NCBI GenBank assembly: GCA_947631885.1
Contig: CANRMZ010000037.1
Coordinates: 1-9,136, forward strand
Length of the DNA stretch: 9,136 bases
Source: an uncultured Bacilli bacterium
GTDB lineage: Bacteria > Bacillota_I > Bacilli_A > RF39 > UBA660
Direction of reading: 5' to 3'
Below the pieces are notes generated by a model. That model saw only the letters and a program-made list of their open reading frames with translations, ran no database searches and was not told the DNA's origin. Shown here piece by piece: positions 4,703-9,136 of this stretch (the first letter of the stretch is position 1; each line of letters opens with the position of its first letter). The position numbers were made by a program, and so were the translations under genes.

Positions 4703-7129
4703 TCAGTTATTATCTTCGGTTTCTAGGTTAAGTTCAATATTGTTAATTTTATAGTCTTCTTCGCCTTCATTAAGAGTTAAATTTTCAATAAATAATGTAG
4801 CTTTAAAGTCTTTAATAGCACTATTAATAGCATCTTTAACTTCGCTTTTAACTGTAAGATCTAAATTCTTAATAGGTGTTTTCAAAGAGACATTATTATT
4901 AGTCTTTTCGCCACGAGCATCACTTATAATACTAACTAAGATATCACCTAGTTTAACTTCTTTACTAAAATCATATTCTAAAGGTTTAATAACAGTTAAA
5001 TGAATAGACTTTTCTTCATGGTAAAGTTCACTATATATCTCTTCGGTAATAAATGGGAAATAAATACTAAAGTCTTGTAATAATTTATATAAAAGCATAT
5101 AAACAGTTTTTTGGCCTGAGTATCTAGGCACTTCACCAAATTCTTCAGGACGATATAAACGATGTTTAACAATTTCAATATAGTTATCACAGAAGTTCCA
5201 AAAGAATTTTTCTAAAGTATTAAGAGCAAGTCCTACTTCATAATCATTTAAGTATTTAATAAAGCTTTTCTCCATTTCGGCAAACTTACCGATAATCCAT
5301 CTGTCCACGAATTCAAAATCAGTAAATTCTTTATCTTTAAAATCTTCTAAATGCATTTCAATAAACTTAGCAACATTCCAAAGTTTATTAACAAGTTTCT
5401 TACCTCTTAAGAAAGTCTCATCACTATAGATAATATCGGTTCCAAGTCTCCCAGATCCAGCCCAATATCTTACTACATCGGCAGAATAGTTATTAATTAA
5501 ATCAATAGGCTCTACTTTGCTATTAGATTTAGATTTACTAATCTTTTCGCCTTTATTAGCCATAACAAAGCCCGAAATCATAACATTATCCCAAGGTCTT
5601 TGACCAAATAAATAGAAGCTTTTAACAATTGTATAGAAATCCCAAGTACGAATAATATCATGGGCATTAGTTCTAATACTCATTGGTTTTAAGATATCTT
5701 CATAGTTATCTTTTTCCCCATAATGCATATTGATAAGTGGTGTACCTGATGAAGTAGCCCAAGTATCCATTACATCAGTTTCAGGATTAAACTTAGTACA
5801 TCCACATTTAGGGCACTTATCAATAGGACATTTATCCACTAAAGGATTAACAGGTAAATCTTCCCTTTTGGCAAAAACAGCTTCTCCACATTTATCACAA
5901 TACCAAACAGGGAATGGTACACCAAAGTATCTTTGTCTTGAAATACACCAGTCCCATGCTACATTATTAACCCATTCATCATATCTTACATGCATATGTT
6001 CTGGATACCACTTAATAGTATTACCCATCTTAATAAAATCATCTTTATGATTCATGATATCAATAAACCATTGATTCATAACAGAGTACTCTACTTCTTT
6101 GCCGCATCTTTCGTGAGTTTGGACTTCATGCTCTAATTCTTCAATCTTAACAACAACACCAGCTTCTTTTAAATCTTCAATTATTTTAGCTCGTGCTTCT
6201 TTAATTTTAAGACCACCATAGTTAGGTACTGAGTCTATAATCTTACCATCTTTCGTAAAGATATATTTAAGTGGTAAGTTATATTTTTTCCACCACTCAA
6301 TATCGGTTTGATCACCAAAAGTACAGCACATAACCACACCAGTACCTTTAGTAGCATCAACTTTACTATCAGCCATAATAGGTACATCTACATCGATAAC
6401 CGGAATATGAGCGGTTTTACCAATTAAATGATTATGCTCTTCATCTTCAGGATTAACAAATACACAGACAATGGCAGGTAGTAACTCAGGTCTTGTTGTA
6501 GCAATTGTAAAGGTTTCATTATCCTCAACAGTTTTAAAATTAACATAATTAAATGTTGTTTTAATCGTCTTAGTTTCAAGTTCGGCTTGGGCAATAGACG
6601 TTAAACATTCATTACACCATAAAGCAGGACTTTCTTTATGATAACATACACCTTTATCTACTAAATCAAGGAAAGAAAGTTGGCTTATCTTGATAGTCGA
6701 AGGACTAACGGTTTTATATCTTTTACTCCAGTCCGTACTAACACCAAGCTTTGAGAATAATTCTTTAAACTCCGCTTCATATTTGTCCGTTGTTTCATAA
6801 CAAAGTTTAGAGAAGGCCTCTCTTCCTATTTCATGAGCTTTTTTACCTTGTTCTTTTTCTACTAATCTTTCTGATGGAAGGCCATTATCATCAAAACCAA
6901 ATGGATAGAAAATATTATAGCCACATAGTCTTTTGAATCTTGCTATCATCTCGGTTTGGGAATAAGAGAAAATATGACCAATGTGAATCTTACCATTAAC
7001 TGTTGGCGGAGGAGTATCTATCGAAAATACCTCTCTTTGATCAGGTTTAAATTCATATATTTTATTTTCTTGCCAATAATTTAACCACTTGTTTTCTTTT
7101 TCTAAAGCATTATATTTTTTATCTAACAT
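4703..7129 (-). CDS. valS: Valine--tRNA ligase, short 'type 2' form
   Basis: Class Ia aminoacyl-tRNA synthetase of 808 residues that charges tRNA-Val. The HIGH motif is HIGH (residues 49-52, after PPPTVNGKI) and the KMSKS motif is KISKS (529-533). Two Zn-ribbon-like Cys clusters are visible: WCNEC (171-175) and YCDKCGE with CPKCGC (about 409-450). The CP1 editing domain lies between about 185 and 345 (TTRPELLPA and TGVVMCCTFGDQTD). DVMDTWATSSGTP precedes the catalytic second half, and the anticodon-binding helical domain follows from about 590. The FGFDDNGLPSER segment and the missing C-terminal coiled-coil arm (most bacterial ValRS are about 880-950 residues) place it with the archaeal-like type 2 ValRS. 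AAGGAG lies 8 nt before the ATG. The start overlaps the end of the HD gene by 7 nt. Regulation is by the tRNA-Val T-box upstream. The gene ends with TGA. Confidence 0.98.
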   Translation of the reverse strand: MLDKKYNALEKENKWLNYWQENKIYEFKPDQREVFSIDTPPPTVNGKIHIGHIFSYSQTEMIARFKRLCGYNIFYPFGFDDNGLPSERLVEKEQGKKAHEIGREAFSKLCYETTDKYEAEFKELFSKLGVSTDWSKRYKTVSPSTIKISQLSFLDLVDKGVCYHKESPALWCNECLTSIAQAELETKTIKTTFNYVNFKTVEDNETFTIATTRPELLPAIVCVFVNPEDEEHNHLIGKTAHIPVIDVDVPIMADSKVDATKGTGVVMCCTFGDQTDIEWWKKYNLPLKYIFTKDGKIIDSVPNYGGLKIKEARAKIIEDLKEAGVVVKIEELEHEVQTHERCGKEVEYSVMNQWFIDIMNHKDDFIKMGNTIKWYPEHMHVRYDEWVNNVAWDWCISRQRYFGVPFPVWYCDKCGEAVFAKREDLPVNPLVDKCPIDKCPKCGCTKFNPETDVMDTWATSSGTPLINMHYGEKDNYEDILKPMSIRTNAHDIIRTWDFYTIVKSFYLFGQRPWDNVMISGFVMANKGEKISKSKSNSKVEPIDLINNYSADVVRYWAGSGRLGTDIIYSDETFLRGKKLVNKLWNVAKFIEMHLEDFKDKEFTDFEFVDRWIIGKFAEMEKSFIKYLNDYEVGLALNTLEKFFWNFCDNYIEIVKHRLYRPEEFGEVPRYSGQKTVYMLLYKLLQDFSIYFPFITEEIYSELYHEEKSIHLTVIKPLEYDFSKEVKLGDILVSIISDARGEKTNNNVSLKTPIKNLDLTVKSEVKDAINSAIKDFKATLFIENLTLNEGEEDYKINNIELNLETEDNN

Positions 7130-7836
7130 TTAAATCTCTCCTTTATGTAATCATTTAATATTTTAAAATATACTTCATATTTTTTATCAGATAACCTCTT
7201 TTGTAATTTTTCTAAAAATTTATTATCTTTTATTATCTTTAAAGACTCTTTATATTTTAAATCAAATATAAAAGCCAAAATCAAAAGATTTTTATCTGTA
7301 GCATTTTGCACGAGTCTATGATCTATAGGCTCATATTTTACAAATTGTTCATGCACCTCTTTAGATACTTCATTATCATCTAAAGGCATTAAACCATTTA
7401 TAGTAGCCATTTGATATAAGATATCAATCTTATCAGCATCTCTAGTAATCCAGACATATTCTTTTTGATTATCCGTTAATTTACTAGGAACCTTTAGTTT
7501 ATTATGATACATAATAGCTTTAGCTATTGTACTTTCATCTCTAGGTGAAAGGTCTTTTTTAATAGCTATCTCATTTAAGAATATCTTATATCCTAAGTCA
7601 CCATGATCAATTGTATTTAAATCATCAAATGAATGATACTTTTTAACTTGCATAAATCTACCTATATCATGATATAGTCCACATAGATATGCAAGATTTA
7701 TAGCTTTATCATCCATCTTTAAGTTCTTAGCTATTAACTTGGTAAGTGAAGCTACTCTTAAAGAATGCTTATATTTTAGTAGTATCATCTCATCGTTCAT
7801 ATCAAATTTACTTACGTACTTTTGAAATATTTCCAT
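7123..7836 (-). CDS. HD-domain metal-dependent phosphohydrolase
   Basis: A 237-residue cytosolic protein with a complete HD signature: His24 (KHSLRVA), His56-Asp57 (GLYHDIGRF), His78 (IDHGDLGY), His111 (IMYHNK) and Asp135 (RDADKIDIL). Such proteins hydrolyse phosphoester bonds in nucleotides using one or two divalent metals; the substrate cannot be read here. The C-terminal third is helical and not assigned. It is the first gene after the Val T-box and overlaps valS by 7 nt, so both are induced together when tRNA-Val is uncharged. A dinucleoside polyphosphate or (p)ppGpp-type substrate would suit that context, but this is speculation and no diagnostic motif of YqeK or RelA/SpoT was seen. Start choice: the ATG at 7848 follows the terminator U-tract directly and has no ribosome site. 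GGAG (plus-strand 7843-7846) lies 6 nt before the ATG at 7836. Confidence 0.92.
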   Translation of the reverse strand: MEIFQKYVSKFDMNDEMILLKYKHSLRVASLTKLIAKNLKMDDKAINLAYLCGLYHDIGRFMQVKKYHSFDDLNTIDHGDLGYKIFLNEIAIKKDLSPRDESTIAKAIMYHNKLKVPSKLTDNQKEYVWITRDADKIDILYQMATINGLMPLDDNEVSKEVHEQFVKYEPIDHRLVQNATDKNLLILAFIFDLKYKESLKIIKDNKFLEKLQKRLSDKKYEVYFKILNDYIKERFKC

Positions 7837-7849
7837 CTTATTCTCCATT

Positions 7850-7895
7850 AAAAAAAGGTAATACCAAAGGGCGAATTAATCGCGGTACCACCTTT
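7850..7895 (-). terminator. Regulated terminator of the Val T-box leader
   Basis: On the minus strand, AAAGGTGGTACC (plus-strand 7884-7895) pairs with GGTATTACCTTT (7854-7865) over 12 positions with two G-U wobbles. A small inner GCGA/TTCGC stem lies within. The hairpin runs into a T-tract of seven (7850-7856). The 5' arm contains the T-box itself, so binding of uncharged tRNA to form the antiterminator prevents this hairpin. It ends 2 nt before the first in-frame ATG of the HD gene. Confidence 0.93.
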
Positions 7896-8063
7896 ATTTA
7901 TAACTTAATGCCTTAATGCGGCTTATACATTTTTGCCTACTACTTTTTTCAGCAAAACAACTCGCAAGCTACCTTCATTTAATCTTCTTTAGAAAAGCTT
8001 TCAGCTAATAACTTTTCCTCTCTAAAAAGGTAATTAAATTACTCCTCTTGGTCTTCGCTTTTC
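7850..8063 (-). ncRNA. T-box riboswitch leader, tRNA-Val (GTA specifier)
   Basis: The minus strand carries the T-box consensus AAAGGTGGTACCGCG (plus-strand 7881-7895). Upstream, stem I elements are recognisable: AAGCG, then GAGGAGTA (the AGTA side of the specifier-loop E motif), a pairing of ATTTAA with TTAAAT, and AGAGAG before a distal hairpin (GAAAAG/CTTTTC with a GCTGAAAG loop). The 3' specifier strand is TGAAGGTAGCTT. Taking GAA as the loop-E partner and the next-but-one triplet as specifier gives GTA (Val), plus-strand 7970-7972, flanked by an AAGC/GCTT closing stem. A further stem (TTTTGC/GCAAAA) and a GCC/GGC hairpin lie between stem I and the T-box. Uncharged tRNA-Val is expected to bind both specifier and T-box and switch on the HD gene and valS. 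The Val assignment agrees with the downstream valS. Confidence 0.95.
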
Positions 8064-8069
8064 AGGTTA

Positions 8070-8098
8070 ATTATAGCAAAATGCTAATAATTTGGCAA
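8070..8098 (-). promoter_or_regulatory. Strong sigma-A promoter of the T-box/HD/valS operon
   Basis: On the minus strand: TTGCCA (plus-strand 8093-8098), exactly 17 bp, then TATAAT (8070-8075) preceded by TGC, an extended -10. Transcription would start around 8062, just before stem I of the T-box. The -35 begins 3 nt after the stop codon of the upstream gene. Confidence 0.85.
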
Positions 8099-8101
8099 TC
8101 C

Positions 8102-8737
8102 CTATCTTGCAATATCGCCCGTATAGAAACGATAAGCCTTATCAAGCATTGTTGCTTCCATAAAACCTATTTCTTTTTCAAAATTTTCATTAGCATCATG
8201 GTTTCTTGATAAACAATCTATAATACTAGATAAAATAGTTAAATCATCTTCGAATCCGGGATAAGATACTTCAAGAGCAAACTCTTTTAAAAGAACGCAT
8301 TTATCATAGAAAGATAATTCATCACTAAAAGTGTTTTCAAGGCCAAATACTTCGTCCATTTTCATACCTTGTAAAAAGGTAATGAGCTCATCTTTAGTAA
8401 CAAAATCTGGTAAATTCTTGGCGATATAATTGTCTACGCCATTCATACAATCATCAGTTATTCTATCAGCTAATTTATTTCTTTTTTTAAAGTTAACAGC
8501 ATATATGATAAAAGAAGCTAGGCTTCCTGCGAGAAATGTCATTGGATACCAAACACTTTGATTTACAACATATGAAGCTAATGCAGATATACTACAGCCT
8601 ATACAAAAGACTTTACCAGCATCAATATTAAAATTCATTTTTTCAATCTCTAGTTTATAACTCTCACATAATGCTATCGCAGCTCTTTTATATGTTTGAG
8701 TTAGTTCTTTCTCAACATCTTCTCCTATTTTTTGCAT
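8102..8737 (-). CDS. Two-TM membrane protein with EVSYPGFEDD C-terminal domain, unknown function
   Basis: A 211-residue protein of no family I recognise. After a charged helix (about 1-40) come two hydrophobic segments (about 43-58 and 64-82), probably a membrane hairpin, followed by a basic KKRNK and a mostly helical, presumably cytosolic region. Residues about 141-211 form a domain shared with the adjacent upstream gene: DKC, EVSYPGFEDD, TML, KAY, FY and GD recur in the same order to the very C-terminus (ending GDIAR). Start choice: the ATG at 8752 overlaps the ribosome site. AAGGA (plus-strand 8744-8748) lies 6 nt before the ATG at 8737. The gene follows its paralog by 22 nt, so the two are probably one operon. 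No terminator lies between its stop and the valS promoter. Confidence 0.85.
   Translation of the reverse strand: MQKIGEDVEKELTQTYKRAAIALCESYKLEIEKMNFNIDAGKVFCIGCSISALASYVVNQSVWYPMTFLAGSLASFIIYAVNFKKRNKLADRITDDCMNGVDNYIAKNLPDFVTKDELITFLQGMKMDEVFGLENTFSDELSFYDKCVLLKEFALEVSYPGFEDDLTILSSIIDCLSRNHDANENFEKEIGFMEATMLDKAYRFYTGDIAR
8243..8272. repeat. 30-bp near-identical segment, copy 1
   Basis: Identical at 29 of 30 positions to 8904-8933. It encodes the EVSYPGFEDD core in both paralogs on the minus strand. The level of DNA conservation is above that of the flanking parts of the two domains. Confidence 0.85.
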
Positions 8738-8759
8738 ATTTATTCCTTCCATTTAATAC

Positions 8760-9136
8760 TTATCTTGAAAAATCGCCGTTGTAAAACTTATAAGCTTTTT
8801 CAAGCATTGTTTGTTCAATTATCTTTAATGCTTCACCATAAGTTTGCATATCATCTTCTTCATAACAACCTATACCTTCGATAATATCGCAAAGGATATG
8901 GGCATCATCCTCGAATCCGGGATAAGATACTTCTCTAGCATATCCTATTAAAAGGTTACATTTATCTTCTAAAGAAAGATTATCATAAGCAGGAATTTCT
9001 GGCTCAACGCTCTTTTGAACAGCGATATTCTTTTCATCTTGCTCGGTACAATCTACAATCTTCATAGCTGCTTCTTGAGCATTTTTAACAATACTTTTCT
9101 TTTTTAAATATGAGGCAATTGTTATAATTAGACTAA
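8760..9136 (-). CDS. Partial paralog of the downstream EVSYPGFEDD membrane protein, unknown function
   Basis: The frame is open from the window edge to a TAA at 8760, giving about 124 codons; the true start lies outside. An ATG at 9065 exists but has no convincing ribosome site, and the codons before it continue the protein: SLIITIASY, then LKKKSIVKNAQEAA. That is the end of a hydrophobic segment followed by a basic patch, the same order as in the neighbouring protein (FIIYAVNFKKRNK). After an acidic, Pro-containing linker, the last ~72 residues (from NLSLEDKC to GDFSR) match the C-terminal domain of the downstream gene at roughly 34 of 72 positions, counted by eye. This indicates a tandem duplication of a membrane-anchored protein. 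I do not recognise the domain and assign no function. Annotating it as a complete 101-residue protein from 9065 would miss the membrane part. Confidence 0.85.
   Translation of the reverse strand, partial: SLIITIASYLKKKSIVKNAQEAAMKIVDCTEQDEKNIAVQKSVEPEIPAYDNLSLEDKCNLLIGYAREVSYPGFEDDAHILCDIIEGIGCYEEDDMQTYGEALKIIEQTMLEKAYKFYNGDFSR
8904..8933. repeat. 30-bp near-identical segment, copy 2
   Basis: Partner of 8243-8272 with one mismatch (C for T at the seventh base). It lies at the equivalent codons of the shared C-terminal domain in the upstream paralog. Confidence 0.85.

Noticed and set aside
4996..5190. 64-codon minus-strand open frame inside valS
   Set aside because: Overlaps valS in another frame; a hydrophobic and Lys-rich artefact of AT-rich codons.
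5730..6050. 106-codon plus-strand open frame
   Set aside because: Lies wholly inside valS on the opposite strand, with no ribosome site and a composition reflecting the antisense of conserved synthetase codons.
1842..9136. Mycoplasma-type genetic code (TGA = Trp), considered because of AT richness
   Set aside because: TGA is the natural end of valS and of the ZIP gene, and Trp is encoded by TGG throughout.
1..9136. CRISPR array, insertion sequence, prophage or toxin-antitoxin module
   Set aside because: No regularly spaced repeats, transposase, integrase, terminal inverted repeats or recognisable toxin gene were found on either strand. The only long repeat is the 30-bp paralog segment. The small acidic gene before the nuclease is only a speculative partner.

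Overview
This window comes from an AT-rich, low-GC Gram-positive bacterium. The evidence is consistent Shine-Dalgarno sites, sigma-A-type promoters and a classical T-box leader. TGA is used as a stop codon twice and TGG as the Trp codon, so the code is standard and not the Mycoplasma code. The gene set and protein style suggest an uncultured Bacillota lineage (Bacilli/Erysipelotrichia or RF39-like gut bacteria), but this placement is an inference. All genes except pgeF lie on the minus strand, so the minus-strand layout is described from right to left.

Right end (9136 to 8102): two adjacent membrane-linked proteins of unknown function. The first is cut by the window edge. They are paralogs that share a C-terminal domain of about 70 residues containing EVSYPGFEDD, and this is the least explained part of the window. 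Three bases past the stop of the second gene a strong promoter (TTGCCA, 17-bp spacer, TATAAT) starts a T-box leader of about 210 nt with a GTA (Val) specifier and an AAAGGTGGTACCGCG T-box inside a terminator. The leader controls an HD-domain phosphohydrolase gene and then valS, which overlap by 7 nt. The ValRS is the short 'type 2' form.

Middle (4702 to 1842): downstream of valS, with no recognisable terminator after it, come a coiled-coil/disordered protein of unknown function, a small DUF1292-like acidic protein translationally coupled to it, an Hsp20 chaperone ending in a clear terminator, an 80-residue acidic protein of unknown function, and a secreted, C-terminally membrane-anchored thermonuclease. 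The small acidic gene and the nuclease form a two-gene unit whose promoter borrows its -35 box from the hsp20 terminator.

Left end: pgeF (YfiH/DUF152 peptidoglycan-editing factor) is the only plus-strand gene. It converges on the nuclease gene with no space between the stop codons, and one hairpin spans both stops. Divergent from pgeF is a ZIP-family metal transporter, followed by the first 38 codons of a secreted protein that runs off the left edge.

No tRNA, rRNA, CRISPR array, insertion sequence, prophage or defence cassette is visible. The longest stretch without protein coding (about 265 bases, 7837-8101) is filled by the T-box leader and its promoter. The window reads as ordinary chromosomal housekeeping plus a few lineage-specific unknowns.
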